A DNA stretch of 64,000 bases from Daphnia pulex (lineage: Eukaryota > Arthropoda > Branchiopoda > Diplostraca > Daphniidae). Within the stretch, counting starts at the first letter, position 1; each line of letters begins with the position of its first letter. Below are positions 23,750 to 37,700 of this stretch, one piece after another. The position numbers and the translations under genes are program-made. The notes under the pieces are model-generated. The model was not told where the DNA came from. It did no database searches and saw only the letters and a program-made list of their open reading frames with translations. The stretch is from the NCBI RefSeq assembly GCF_021134715.1, contig NC_060021.1, forward strand, positions 6,138,001-6,202,000, written 5' to 3'.

Positions 23750-26700
23750 TTAGAAAAGAAAAAAGTGACGGTCAAGGATAAGTGAAGAAATTTGGTGGGC
23801 GCTGTGCTGACTTTTATCTCGATTTGCGGTCAATGTTGTTGTTGTCGATGTCGTTGTAGCCGTCTGCAAATTGAGAGCCGGATGACTGCTGCTGCTACCA
23901 CCACCAGGGCCAGCAGTTTGAGCGCTATCGCTCCTTTGATCGGCAGCCATCAGACTCGTCGTCGACTTGATGCTGGCGTCTTTGGCACTGTTGGATTGTT
24001 GTTGTAAGGCCGCTCCCACATCTGATAAAACACGGAAACAAGGAAGGTGCACAGGGATAAGAAAAGAATCATTAAAAAGAGCCACTGACGAGCGTCATCC
24101 AACACCACAAAACTCATCCTTCAAAAAATAAAAAGGAAAAAAGAAAAGAACCAGAGTCTTTTTTTATTTACTGCCCAACATTAAAAAAAGGAAAAGCCCA
24201 GGGGGGAAAGAAAAAATCCTTATGATATCAGCAAAAGTCACTTTGATGGTTTCCATCCACAGTTAACGAGCGATCATCTCCAGTTTTCATCTTGTTGTTT
24301 TGAAACAAATTTCTGTCTTGTGCTTTCGGTCTTAAAAAAAACAAAACAATATTTTATTGTACCATTCAGAAACCAGGATTTTTCTGTTGACTTGTTTTTC
24401 ATTTTTTTTTATCCCCCCGACTCATTTCAACAAACAATGTTTCCTTTAAATAAAAGAAAAAAACCCTCGAGGACTAACTGTTAGCCACACTCGACCGGTT
24501 AATGTGCACCACCACCACCAGCAGCACAAACACACCTTTTTTGTAATTCAAATTTTTTGGGGTTTCGCTCCTGCGTATATATTTGCTTCTTATCTGGCGC
24601 GCAAACCAAACAAACTCTTCGCCGCTCTGTACAAACACACACACACACACAACTGGTTGAAGAAAAAAAAAAGCCGTTTTGGTCGATCGAGGCGTCGCTG
24701 CTGGACTGGCCAGCAAATTTGCGCGCAGCCGAAATTGTTTTCGTTTAAAAATCCAGTCACGAAATCAGCTGCCAGAGTGAAACTGTATAAAATCTACACA
24801 TACACACAGGTGAGATAGGTGTGCAAAACCGTAAAGACATGCGGGGAAAAATAAAAGACCATCTGGTCTGGAGGGGGAAAACGAGGTTATCTGGTGCGGG
24901 AGAAATTCGCCATTTTAAAAAATAAAACAAAATAATAATAAAAAAGAATTCGGGATCTTTTTTGGGGGGGGGGCTGGTCAGGTGCGTGCGGCTTGTGGGA
25001 ATTGGCTTCACTTACGAGCTAAAGAAATGAGTCGCGGTAGGTGTTTGCGTGATACGGACGTCTCGGCTGCCGACGCCGGAGATTTGCCGGACGACGTTGC
25101 CAAACCTCCCGGTCCTCCTCCTCCTCCTGTCAGGACTCCACCGACGGCACCGACACCCGTGAGCAGAGAAGAAGCTGAGAGAGAGAGAACATAACACAAC
25201 ACGTGTGTTTGTATGTTCATGTGAGAGAGAGAAAAATAGGAAAAAACAAAAAATGTCTTTCTTTCTTTTCTTTTCTCCCCGGAAAGAGATTTTGATGGAT
25301 GGATGAAATGGATGGATGGATGGATCAAGAAATGAGAATTGACCAACAACAACTACACACAAGATGCTGCCGCTCGCGCAATCAGCCCGTAAACGAACTA
25401 CCGTGATGCAACAACTATTTTTTTTTTTTGTTTTGTTTTTTGTTGTTTCCTATAGGACGTGGGTTTGAATCGAGCGCCCATTAGACTGTGGTGTGCTATG
25501 CACATGTGTGGCCTAAACAACAAAAAGGTTCACACGTCCAAAACCATTCACGGCATTCACCACAACAGTCACGACTTGTAAGACCCAAACCGACTCGGAC
25601 CGACGCCTTTTTTTAATTCACAACGCTCATGCCTCTCCATCTACACGCTCTACACAGATATGATCATCATCTCTCTTCGCAGCCAAAATGTGTGCTACCA
25701 ACGCCGGTCGTAATGGGTTGGCCATTTCTGATTCTTTTTGCCACGCGGAAACAATCAAAGTGCAATCGCAACAATCGAGTTAGTCGTCGTGTCATCTTTC
25801 TGGTGGTGGGTTAATCAGTGAGATGTTAATGGGCATGCTGCCACCTAGCGGACAGGTGTCAAAGGTGAAAAAGAAATGGCCCGTCAAGTGAGTCATAAGC
25901 CACCGCCCAGTCTGGCCAAAAAGAAGAATTTCCCCAACATTTTTGGTTGTTGCAAAATGATCAAGAAATTAAAAAAAAGTGCGGAAGAAGAAGTAAGAAG
26001 ATGATGTTCTTACCGGAGGCCAGCAAAGAGGCGAAATTGGTACCACGGGGTAAGTGAGGCAACGAGAGTCCGGACAGAGCCGGCAGGTTGGCCGCAAGGC
26101 TGGCCAATTGGCTAGGCGTCAAATTGACTGGACACGAGACGAGTGCCGGTGCCGAAACGACCGCCGTCGTGTTCTTCCCTCCTCCTCCGCTGCTATTGGT
26201 GGCGTGGTGGTTAGTTGTGACAGATGATGAAGAAGAAGAAGTTGTGGTGGTGGTGGCACAAGAAGAAGAAGTTGCGTGGCGCGGACCGTTGGCGTACGAC
26301 GCCGTTTGGTGGCCGACCGACGGCTCTGTAATTGAAGTGCCCCGACCGGCACCACCTCCTCCACCTTTTCCAGATTTTTTAGTTTTGAGTTGTTAAAAGC
26401 CGTTCATTATTACGATATTAGAATCCCCGCCAAAAAAGAGAAAATTTGAAATCGGATAGAAAAGCCGCCGGGAATCGAATTACTGGGGGAATTGCAGTTA
26501 GGCCAGAGGATTGAATTAAATTTAAAAAAGGAAATTTGATTTACCAGCTGATCCTCTGGTGGTTGATCCTGATGGATGATTGAGAATTCTAGACGACAGC
26601 TGGTTGCTGTTGCCGGCTGTCAATTGATGATGACCTGAGTGTGTCGTCGTCGTTGTCGTGTGGGTCCCTCCTGCCCGTCCCATCATCGGCTGTTCCGTTA

Positions 26701-26812
26701 GAGCGACGGGAGCGTCGGGCGAATAGGACGAACGTTCGAGATCGGCAGGTGACGGGCTCCTGCTGGCCGCATCCGACGAAGCCGCATCGTCCCCATCATC
26801 CGATTCGCTGTC
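23750..26812 (-). CDS. Unrecognised Ser/Thr/Gly-rich protein, 5' exons missing
   Basis: Four exons join in consistent phase: 26812-26545, 26364-26014, 25174-25016 and 24021-23750 (stop), 350 codons. The first starts at an acceptor, so more 5' exons must exist upstream. The protein is low complexity: an acidic opening (DSESDDGDDAASSDAASRS), Thr and Ser runs, Gly runs and one hydrophobic stretch (LTPSQLASLAANLPALSGLS) resembling a short transactivation or interaction motif. No DNA-binding or enzymatic domain lies in the visible part. The acceptor at 26,365-26,366 has a poor pyrimidine tract. An alternative 3' exon (23385-23333) reads GGGSSKSRAGAKKNKK then stop. It fits in phase if exon 24021 is cut at a weak GTCAGC donor near 23,790. 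I do not recognise the gene; a transcription-regulator tail is a guess. Confidence 0.5.
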
Positions 26813-29800
26813 CTGTTCATTTAAATCAAAAGAAATCAAAACAAAAAAGCCCAAAAATGAAATTTAAAATTTAAAAAAGAAATCAAGCACGTAAAATGTG
26901 TCGTCAACTCGTTTTCCCCTCAAACCACCCCGCAATAAAAACTCCCAAAAGAGACTGTCGGACAGGTTTCTGATTTCTTTCTTCGATTGAATTTCAAACT
27001 TGTCGATCGAGACACTCGATGGCACAAGCCAAAACCATAAAACGAACAAAAAGAAGTGGCAGAAATGACAAAACAAAACAATAGAAAAGCCAATCATTCC
27101 ACCGGGCATGAATCATCGAGATTACGGCCGGCGACTATCGAGTTTTATTACTTATAATAATAATATTCGACAGACGGACAGAAAAAAAGAGAGTGGGGAA
27201 AACAAAAAAAAAACAAAAAATAAAAGGAATCAATCAATTTTTCAAATCTCGACCACCGAATAAATGCGTCTCCCAAATATATTTCAAGAGCGTCCCGCAA
27301 AAAAAGCCAAACAAGTGCCCCCCAGTCCAGTTCAGTCCGGCAGCCCATCGTCTCTATGTATACATATTATAGGAGAGAGAGAGAGATAGCTGGAATAATA
27401 ATAAATAATAAATAAATAAAAAGAAAAGAAAAGAAAGAAAAGAAAAAAAGGAACAACGACGACGTTGATTGAAGAGTTGTCTCCAAAATCCGACTACTCA
27501 AATGTCAATTCAAATCTCTCTCCAAGTCCAACACGCACTCTCTCCCCCTCCTCCTCCTCTGTTGGACGCAACATTTTCATGCGGGACTGAAAAAGGAAGG
27601 GGGGGGGAATATTTCTTTTTTTCTTCTTCTTCTTCTTCACGTCATCTCATTAATAATCAAATGGATTCGAGCAGCCGTTCTACACGTAACGTAGTAGTGG
27701 CCGGTTTGCCCTCCCTCTCTTCTTTTTCTTTTTTTTTTGATTATCTTCCAACTGTCGTCCGTCCCGCGTCTTTCGTTTATTTTAAAAAAAGAAAAAGGAA
27801 AAAAACAACGTCTGAGATTTGAAAATCATTTGTGAGTCAACCGATCTGCAAAAGTCGTTCAATCGTCAAATGAAATTAAATGTCATTTGGAAAATAAAAA
27901 AAAGGGCCAGTCTGAGAAATGTGTTGTGTGTGGGTCGAACCGGTCCACCGGTGCGTATCAAAAGTCGATTGGAATCAATTTCAAAAAGATAATTAGCCAA
28001 TAAAAGAATACCAAGAATCAAAGAGAGAGAGACAGAGTGAGAGAGAGAGAGAGAAAATGTGTGTCTCTTGATTTATTCTCCTGGCATCGGCGTCTGTATT
28101 TCAAGGTGGAAACAAAAGCACATCGAGCTAAGCGAGAGCAGCTAGAGAGCAGAGAGAGCCCGGGCACGTGGCATACCTTCCTATTTTGGGCTCGGACTTG
28201 TGATTTCGTAGAAACAGAAGCAGCGCGTGCCCAGCTGCAACAAACAACCCCCCCCCCCTTCAAAAAATAAATAAAAATAAAAATTTGTTTTTTTCTTTTC
28301 TTTCATCTTGTACCGTGAAATTCATTTTTTTGACATTTCGTCAGTCAACATTTGAATTTCATCTTCTTCTTCTTTCATTTGAGAGTTTTTTGACAACCCA
28401 AATAGTTTCGGTCCCCCGGAATCTTTTTCCGCCTATAAATCTCTCCGTGTATGTAGTGTGTACTCGTTGGCCTCACCATATACCACACACAGAGAGAAAA
28501 GGAGAAGGAAAAAAGGCTAACACGAAAAGAGTCCATCACTCCTGACCACAGACGCGTACGTAAATATCAACCGGAGAAGAAGAAGAAACTCGTTTCCACT
28601 CCGGAGGAGCCGGATGCCAATAAAAATATAAAAAAAGGAAGAAGAACAGGAGCTGATGGCTGTGCACACCAGTCGTACCTATACAACATAGAACGTAGGA
28701 CGACAATCAAGTTGGACAAGACCAACAACAACAACAGCAACAACAGCAACAACGAGAGGAAGAAGAAGAGGAAAGTAACTCGACGGGAGGCGTATGATCA
28801 ATCTGACCCTGTTGGCTGTGTACACCTTCGTCATTTGCATATACTGCATAGGGGGGAGGAGGATAGGTTGAGCGTAGGCGCTTCAACGGCTTCATTTTCT
28901 CCTTTTTGATTTTCTTTTGAATAGTAGTTGGCCCATTTTCTTTTTGATTCGGGATGACTTTGTCTCTTCTCCACAAGACTGGGCGTTTTGTTTTTCCCGC
29001 CCGCGAAAAAATCGGGATCTTTGCGCGGCCCGTGAGCGGGCGGACGGGCGCGGGAGGCGGACAAAAGTCTAAATTAAGAAAAAAGCAACGGTGGCACAGC
29101 TCTGCCGGGCAGCTCAACAAGAAAAGAAACTTTTTTTCTTTCTTCCCCCCCCCGTGTATGTGTGCGTGTGTCAACCGTCCTGTGTGGTAACAACTCGCTC
29201 AGAGAGAGAGAGACCGATATAGACACATTTCTTCTTCTTCTTCTTCTTCTTCTTGTTCGTCTGATATTTTCCCCTTTGGCTCTTGTGTTTGTGTGTGTGT
29301 GGAAAAATTCTATTTTCCCTTTGACGTAGCGCTCCAAAACCTGACCAGACGCACATCCTAAACAGCCATAAGGATATTTCTTCTTATTTTTTAAATAAGA
29401 AAATTTCAAAATTCTTTTCTTCATTATTTTGAGCGATGGCCGGGCTGCTGCCGAGATTGAGTTGGACGTGTTATTCAATTTTTTTCTTTTTTAAAAAAAG
29501 CGACACATAATAAAATAGAATAAAAAAAAAACAGGTTGAAATAAAAATGGTTTGATTATTATTTTTTTCAGGGGGTTATTTTGTCCTTTGATCGTTTGCT
29601 CCCATTTTGTCGTGATTACACTTTCGTGTTGCACTTGTTTTTTAAATTTTATTTTTTGATATTTTTTGCCCTTTGGTTGAAAAGGGGGAACCGCCCATCT
29701 TGCTCTCCGCAAGAGGATCGACACATTTCTTCTTTCCTCTGGGCTATCAAAACAATTGGAAAATCTTTTTCTTTTAATGGCCGCAGTTTAGTTACGACAT

Positions 29801-30282
29801 CAACACACCCCGAAAATGTGCTGCTGCTGCTGCTGAGGGGAATTTCGTGAACCGAAAACATTTTTCTCGTTACACTCGTCTCTCGTCTCAAAGAGATTTT
29901 TGTTGTTTCGTTTTTCTTCTTTTTCTTTTTCTTTTTGTCGAGCTTTAATTGATCCGCCGTCTCTTCATCATACTTTCTTTTTGTTGTTGTTGTTGCTGTT
30001 GTTGTTTCTCTTCTTCTGTTACTCAACCGTCTAATCACGGCCAGCCGGACCGCAGAAAAAAAAACCTGCGGCCGGACAGACAGCTAGAGAGAGCCCGCTG
30101 GCCCGACAACAACAACTAGAAACAAAATGTTCCAAGAATTTTTACTCAAAAAAAGAAGAAGAAAAAGGAAGAGAGAACAAGATGATGATAATAATCACGT
30201 GAGAGGGCAATATTCATAAATTACACGCACGCTGGCCGGCAGCAGCAGCCTGGTCCAGCGGTCCGGAGACTCACTCGGACCC

Positions 30283-30416
30283 AAGAAGAAAAAGAAGAAG
30301 AAGAAGAAGAAGAAGAAGAAGAAGAAGAAAAGACGACAAGGAGAACAAGAAGACCAAAAAAAGAGTTTTTCCCAAACTGAAAAAGTCGTAAATATCTTCT
30401 TCTTCTTCTTCTTCTT
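30283..30416. repeat. Paired (AAG)n and (TTC)n microsatellites
   Basis: An AAG-type run at 30283-30331 is followed about 65 bp later by a TTC-type run at 30396-30416. The two runs are inverted relative to each other and could form a stem in RNA or a triplex-prone DNA segment. Confidence 0.9.
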
Positions 30417-32338
30417 GTTCCCAGTGGCTACCACAGCGCCAGCCTACTTATTGCTCTTAACAACTACATAACTCCTTGCTGGCCAAAAGTCAAAAGCACA
30501 AAACTTGAAAAAAAAAAAGAAAAGAAAAAAATCTTTTGGGTTATTTTTGAACGACCTGGGGGTCACGCGTCTTTTTACCCCACCGGTGCGAAAAATAAAC
30601 AAATTTGTTTATTTTTATTTTTTATTTTTTGGGGTTTTTCAGGTTTGGCCTTCGTCGTAGAGTTGAGTCATCCATCGGAACACAAAAAAAAATTATTTCT
30701 TGGGGAGATGAACCCCCTAGAAGAAATTAATTTGCATTTCGACTAATCACGACCGAGACATCAAGAATTGTCCGTCTTGGGACGGGCGGCGCCCGCTATC
30801 CGTCACGTGACATCTTTTTCGGCACCTTGTGACGATCATCGTCACATCCAACCATCAGGTGGAGCGGAAACAGAAAACAAGAACAACATTTTTTTTTTTG
30901 GTTGTTGGGGTCTTCGATTGAGGCGATCGAGCGTGTGGAAATCGCCACGACATTCAAATGAAATTTCAATTGAGAAATACAATTTTTTAAAAATAAAAGA
31001 AGGTCGCGCCAAACTCTTTTTTGAATAAATAAAAAAAAGACTTATTTTTCTTGGGTTGTTTTGTTTCTCCTTGAGCGACAACAACAACAACAAGAGTTGG
31101 GAAATAATAAAAAGAAGAAAGGACATCAATATGGAAATGAAATCAGAGAGATACGAAAGAGACAAAAGGCGCTCCTATCCCAACTTTATTTTTATATTCG
31201 AGTCGTCTATATTTTTTCCTAGCGCTGTCCCCTTTAATTTCTCCTCGAATTTGAATCGACAAAGGGGGGAGGGAAGGGTGTAGGTTGACACGCTCATTCA
31301 TTGGCTGTCACCCATGACGGATGAATCCGCGCATCCACACACGACGAGCGACACAAGAGAAAAACAGACGCACAAAGTTATTTACTATAACGTCCTAGCT
31401 GCTTCAACCCCCCAAGCAGTTCACAGTCCCGCCGTGTCTGTCTCTCTCTCTCTGTGTGTGTGGGGGCAACATAAAAATAAAACTATAAGAAAAAATAAAA
31501 ATTTCTTTTTTTTTCTCTCTTTCTTGTCCCGAAAAATTTGTTTTTTTTAACGACATTTTTTCAAAAATGGACGCGAAATTTTTCATTTTTAAGTCCCGCG
31601 TGAATATTACGAACACCGCCTCCCCCTTTCACTTCTTTTCACTACCCTAATAGATTAAAAAGAAAAAACAAAATTAAATTTCCAAATCAGAACAATGAAA
31701 CGACCGTATTATTATGACGTAACAAGTGGCCGATGGTCGTCCGCTTTTTATAATTTTTGTCTAACCAAATCCTTTCAATCTAAGAAAACAAAAGAAGAAG
31801 AAGAAGAAAAAAACTTGTTTTTTAATAGACTCGTTATTCAAATGTCAAAAAGCCCAGTGTGTTTTGTGCGTCCGTGTGTGTGGCGCGTGCCCAAGCGGTT
31901 CTTTCTCATTTCTCGGGAATCGGTTCCCATGTTTTTCTCCTTTTTTTTCTTTTTCTCACTGACCAAAACAAAAAAAACATTTTTTCAAAAAGAAAAAGAA
32001 AGAAAAACTCGTTCGTTTTGTTTTCAACTTTTTGGGATTTTCAAAAAATTAAAAAAATTGCGAATAAACAAAAAATAAATAAAAATTCCAGCCTTTTCAC
32101 GCTATTGAACGCGAAAAAAAAAAACGTAGAAAATTTGGTAATAAAATAAAATGCAGAATGAAAAAACAAAAAAACACACAAAAAAAACACAAGAGGGTTT
32201 AATAATAATAATAATAAACTTTCGGCCCAATGTTGGTTGCTTTTCTCTCTCTCTCTCTCTTTTTGCCGGGCGTGAGTAGAATGAGGAAACACACAAGAGC
32301 TAGGACCCTTTTAGTGTGTAGTAGCTGTTGGGAGGGGA

Positions 32339-32371
32339 TGGAAGAAGAAGAAGAAGAAGAAGAAGAAAAAG
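32339..32371. repeat. (GAA)n microsatellite
   Basis: Perfect GAA-type run within purine-rich DNA. Further GAA/TTC runs lie at 29228-29254, 32906-32931, 37984-38009 and 38887-38915. Confidence 0.85.
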
Positions 32372-34563
32372 ATTTCTCCTCTTTTCTTTTAAAAGAAAGA
32401 AAAAGAAGAAAAACGTTAAGGAGATGAGGCCAACAGAGACGAACACACAGAGAAGGAGAGGGGGAAAGAGAAGACCCCACACTGGAAGATGAAAAAGAAA
32501 AAGAAAAAAAAAAGAAAATGAAACAGACACCTGCGATGCAAAATCAAGAGGATCGCTCCCGTTTGTACCTCAATCGACTTTGATTCGGTACCGTCGTGAT
32601 GCGCTCGCCACAAACTAACCAACCGTGCTCGTCGCCGGCCGACCGGACCTTGGCGTCCCGATCAAAACGGCCAAATAAGACACGTATGGTCATTTCCCCC
32701 TTTTTTTTTCTTTTTCTTTTTTTTTTTATATGTGGTGCTGCTACCTTCAACTTTTTCTTCTTTACCGGGGCACCCCTCCAGCTCGAAGACGAGCCAGTTT
32801 TTATTCTTTTGTTCCTCTTTTTTTTTTTCTTTTTTTAAACGAGAAAAAAGAAGAAGAAGAAGAACCGGCACGCCATCATCCACCGTCGCTTATGATTCAT
32901 CACACAAGTCTCTTCTTCTTCTTCTTCTTCTCGGGAGGAATAAAAAGAAGAAGAAAAATCCTTGCGCGCGAAAAAAGACTTAAAAAAAAAGAAAAATTCC
33001 GATCGGAATTCAAAAAATTCTTTTTTAATAATAATAATAATAATAATAATACGACGGTCCATCCCAAGTCCCGATTCCACCTCCCATTCGGTTTTTGTTT
33101 TTATTGATACTTGACCGGCAACTTGACCCTTGGACGAAAAAATAATATTTTTTAGCAAGCATCTTTTTTTTTCTTATCCTATCATCCATCAATAAATCAA
33201 ATCAAAAAATATTTTTTTCCAAAATACATTTTTCACTGAAAAATTCAACATTTTCACCTTTTAATTTTGGTTGTTTTTTTAAAACTGGCCAGTTAGTCCC
33301 GCAGACTTTTTTGTTTCATCTCGTTTCTCTCATGTTATGCAAATGAGGAAGAAAAAGAAAACAAAACAAAACAAAACATTTAGCATTCGGGCGACTCTAC
33401 ACGGACTAGAAAGCCAAAGATGTTAATCATCTTGTGTGTGCGCAACAAGCTCAGAGAAGCCGGGCATCAGCCGGGCGACATGCGAGGAATAATGCAAAAG
33501 CCACTCTCTCTCTTTTTCTCTCTCTTTCAATTTCTTTTTTTCTCTCTCTTTAAAGTAGAAATGATTCGATTTAAAAGTCACAGCCGTCGGTGGACAATTT
33601 CGGTCGCGTGAGCCAGTTGGAAAAAATACAAAAATTAAAAGTGTGGGGAAGAAGGGAAACGAGTTAATTGATGTGTCTTAACACATTCAATCAATTTCGT
33701 TTGTATCATTAGTCGAAATCTTTGGGGTCCCGGCACCTCGCATCATTTGGTTATTTTTCGTTCCGTTTTGTTTTTCTTCTATTTTTTTTTCTCCTTTTTG
33801 ACGTGACCAAAAAAGGTCACGACGTCGCCCGTGAAACTGGAACCAACCGCCTGGCCGTCAAAAACAAAAAGGGGGAAACAAAATCCAGCCAAAGTTCGAG
33901 CTACAGAGAAAGAGAGAGAGAGAGACTATGTCGTGAATCGGACCATCTGCCTCATCTTTGGCCGGTAAATGGGTGGAACGGCGGGGATTTGGCGACGGGC
34001 GACCGTCGGTTCGGCCCATTTCGCCAGCGTTACGCAATCGGGCCGTTCGATCGCAAATCGAAGGCCGTCCGGTAAGTCGCTAAATGTCGATCAAGTGTTC
34101 CAGACGGTGGCTGGCACGCACTGCGGATGGCTGGCCGGGCCACTGCCGCTGCCGTTGCTGCTGGCCCCTTTCTCTTCTTCCTTTTTTCTTTATTTAAAAA
34201 AATAAGAAAAAAGAAAGAAAAACTCCCGACGTTTTCTTATTCTGGCGCCCAGGTCCTTTCCGAGACTTTTTTTTTCTTTTTCTCTCAGCTGGCCCATGAG
34301 AGAAGAGAGTTCACGGGCCACAAGGCTAAAGCATCCACCACCCCACCACCACCTCCCATTCCACCCAAGAAAAGAGAATCAAAAGGAAGAAGAAGAAGAA
34401 GAAAAAGAGATTTTTTCGGGACCCCCCGAGGGCCTTTCTACCACACTAGAAGTATATCCCATTGGTGATTCATCCAGCAACAGGTAGTGCGTGTGTGTGT
34501 GTGTGTGTAAGAGAGAAAAAGGGCGGAGGAGGTAGACGAGAGAGAGGGCAGGGCTGAGCCGAG

Positions 34564-34757
34564 TATAAAACGGGTGGTCAGGTGTCGCGCGCCCGCCTTG
34601 TGCTCAGCCGTCGACCGTCCGGAGCGGTCGTGATCTTCCTCCTCTACAACTCTGTGTGAACAACCATCTTCTCCTCTCATTTTTGCCCAGTGCCTCGACA
34701 CGGATGGACTTGTTTGTTTTGTCGCTGCTCTCTCGTTCTCTCTGCTGGTCCAAACAG
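34564..34757 (+). promoter_or_regulatory. Candidate TATA promoter and short spliced leader ORF
   Basis: TATAAAA at 34564-34570 is followed about 40 bp downstream by TCAGCC, an Inr-like site in a GC-rich stretch unlike its surroundings. An ATG at 34704 opens 18 codons (MDLFVLSLLSRSLCWSKQ) to a donor at 34757|34758. A second exon, 34833-34938, with good borders follows. No conserved protein results, so this could drive a non-coding RNA or a UTR. Confidence 0.3.
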
Positions 34758-37700
34758 GTTCGTTAACAATTTTCTGTCAAAGTCTAAAAAGAAAACCAAC
34801 ACAACGAAAAATTGTCTTTTCTTTTTCTCTAGAAACAAAAAGTGGCCGACAACAGGAACAACAGGGCGGCGATTTTCAAAAAAATATTTCCGACACGTTC
34901 AAGAATTTTCGACAGGAGAAAAACAAACAAACAAACAGGTAAGACGGAAAAAACGACTCAAACATCAAGAGGCTTCACGCAGAATTTTTTTCCACGAGAG
35001 ACCGAAGAAAAAACTTGCAAGTTGACATTGTTTGGTCAAAACAACTTCAAACGAAAAGTGAGTAGACGCCCCAAAATGTTGATGGCATTTCCCTTGTGTA
35101 AACTATTTTTAAAATTCTTTATTTTCTTTCCTTCAAAAAATTTGATTCTTTGACTTTGTGTGCGTGTGTGTGTGTGTATTTAAAACTATACGTAATAAAC
35201 GGATTTGACTACATTCTCTCCCCTCCATCAAGTGAAACCAACTCTCATTTCCCTCCAGAAAAATTTGTTCTATTTGTGTTTTCTTATTCTGTCTTCTCTC
35301 CCCGATTCCAACAGGTAAAGTAAACGCAAAAATTTCCATCACAAATTACTTTTTGGGGGTGGGCTTTTGATTTTATTGAATGACAAATAATACACGACGA
35401 TATGAAAAATGTCTTGTCCGTTCGACTAAATGAGGTAAGAAAATTTACCCGGCTTTTGAGAATGTCCGAAAAAAACGGCCGTAAAAAAGCCAAAAAGTTG
35501 GTGGCGGGCAGGAGAGAGAAAAAGAAAAGTGGGCGCAGCGGTCCGTCATCTTTTTTTTTTTGTTTCTTAAAAAAAGAGATGGACAACTCTTTTCATTGGA
35601 AGAGATGGGCTCGTTGCTACCGACTACTACATCATCATTCGAGTCGCCACAATCGGCGTGAATGGCGTGTTGATGTCTGACCACTTGCCTCTTTCTTTCT
35701 CTGCTCTGCCCGTTCCGTATAATACATCTTTTATTTATATTTCTTAAGAGACCGTATAACAAACGCATGTCTCTGTTGCGTGATGAGCAACACGTAAACG
35801 ACGTAACAAGTGGCAGAGATGGGAGGGATATTCCGAAAGAAAAAAAGATAAAAGATGAAGGACCGGGAGTCAACCGAACCTTGTTTTTTTTCTTTTTGAT
35901 CTTTCTAGCTAATAATACAACAACGGTCGACAAAATGTATTCATTTCTGTCCCGTTTTCTTATGTACACGGGCCGAATCATTGATCATCCTTCTCCGTCG
36001 GCGTGTGTGTTTATTTTTGGAATTTTATTCTTCACCCCCCCTTTTTTTCTTTTAAATAAATAATAAATTTGATTGCTTTTATTCACATCCCTCCCAGTGA
36101 CGAACGTCAAATAATTTTGAGTTATTTATATTTTGTGATTTTTTTCTTCTTCTTTCGAATCATTGCAATAAAAAAAAATGGAATAATAATAAAAAAAATG
36201 GATTGAATGGAGGGAGGTCATGTGTAACAAAGTGTTCCTTTATATCTACAAGGCTCCGTATGTACAGGCCATTTTTTTTTAATTCTCTGTAAATTTTTTT
36301 ATTTATTGAATTTTTTTTTTGGCATGAAATTTTCTCATCTTTTTCTTGAATAAAAAGTCTCGAATAATAAAATCAAAATAATTAAGTGATTTTGTTTTTT
36401 CCTCTTTTGTTTTTAGTGGATTAATTTGTCAAATATTACCTAGAGGGGGGAGCAGCACACAACAACATTTTGAGGGGTTTCCAAATTTTTTTTAAAAAGT
36501 CACACATGTTATTAGTATAAGTTTCTTCACACACAGATGAGACACACACACACACACGCACACGCACACATGAGAAAAAAAAAATAATTTTTTTTTGTCT
36601 CTGCGTTTCGGTTTTTTTCCTCCGAGAGATTTTGAGGGGAGGGAAAATTTTTCTTTTTCACAAGCGGCGACGAGACACACAAGAAAATAATAATAATAAT
36701 AATAAAAAAAAAGATTGAAAATTGATTGATATAATAAGAGAAAGGGGAATTTTTTTCTTTTTATGGCACTTGGGTTCGTCGAGGGGAGGCGGAGGAGGAG
36801 AGAGAAGGTGGGCGCGCATCTTCCAATTTCGTGAATGTGAGAGATTCGACAGCGCCCGTCAATTGATATCGACAATTCAGACAAAATGAATTTCTCTAGC
36901 CGACGAGTGAGAGAGAGAAAACGAGTTTTTAAATTTTTCTATTCTTCTTCCAAATCGCCGATGGAAAGAAAGAAAGAAAAAATAAAAAGAAGAATAGAGA
37001 GGGAAAATGTCATCATCATAATAATCAAACGGTTTCTGGTTTTGGTTCATTTCAAAATTTCATCGGGAGAGAGAGAGACACACATTGACGGGGGCACGTG
37101 CCCAGAGGATAATGCAGACTCCCCGCTTCTAATTATCAACAACATTCTAAGCTTCCCCTATTTTGTGTTTGTCTCTTTTCACTGTAAGAAAATGTTTCTC
37201 CTCTCTCTCTCGCGCGCACCAAAATCATTAGCAATTCAAAACACGAACAGATTGTGAGAGAGAGAGAGAGAGAGAGAGGCCACACTACTTGGGAGGGGAG
37301 AACCGGGCTCGTTCCAGTTTAGATATATATTTTTCAACCAAAAAAAAAAATTATTTGATTTTTTTTTATGTTTTGTTTTGTTTTTGCATAAATAAAAGAT
37401 AAAAACACTAGAATTAATTTGGGGAAGAAAAAGTAAAAAAAAAAGTAAAACGTGAATTGGCAATGGATTTCGATGGCAACGTAAAACAAAAATTTTGGCA
37501 TTATTGTGAACTAATTTTTTGTTTTCTGTTTTTATCAATTTTGAAAAAATAAATCCCCCCCCAAAAAAAGAAGAAAGAAAAAAGGTAGCGATAACAAGAT
37601 TTGACCACACGCACTGGTTCGTGAATTTGAAGGAAAGAAAAAAACTTTCAAACGATCGACGACGCTGTGGCGCCTGAATTTGAAGATATAAAAAAAAATA

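Noticed and set aside
28707..29174. 155-codon minus-strand frame
   Set aside because: Ends in Ser and Cys runs produced by an (AAC)n/(AGC)n repeat; no family resemblance.
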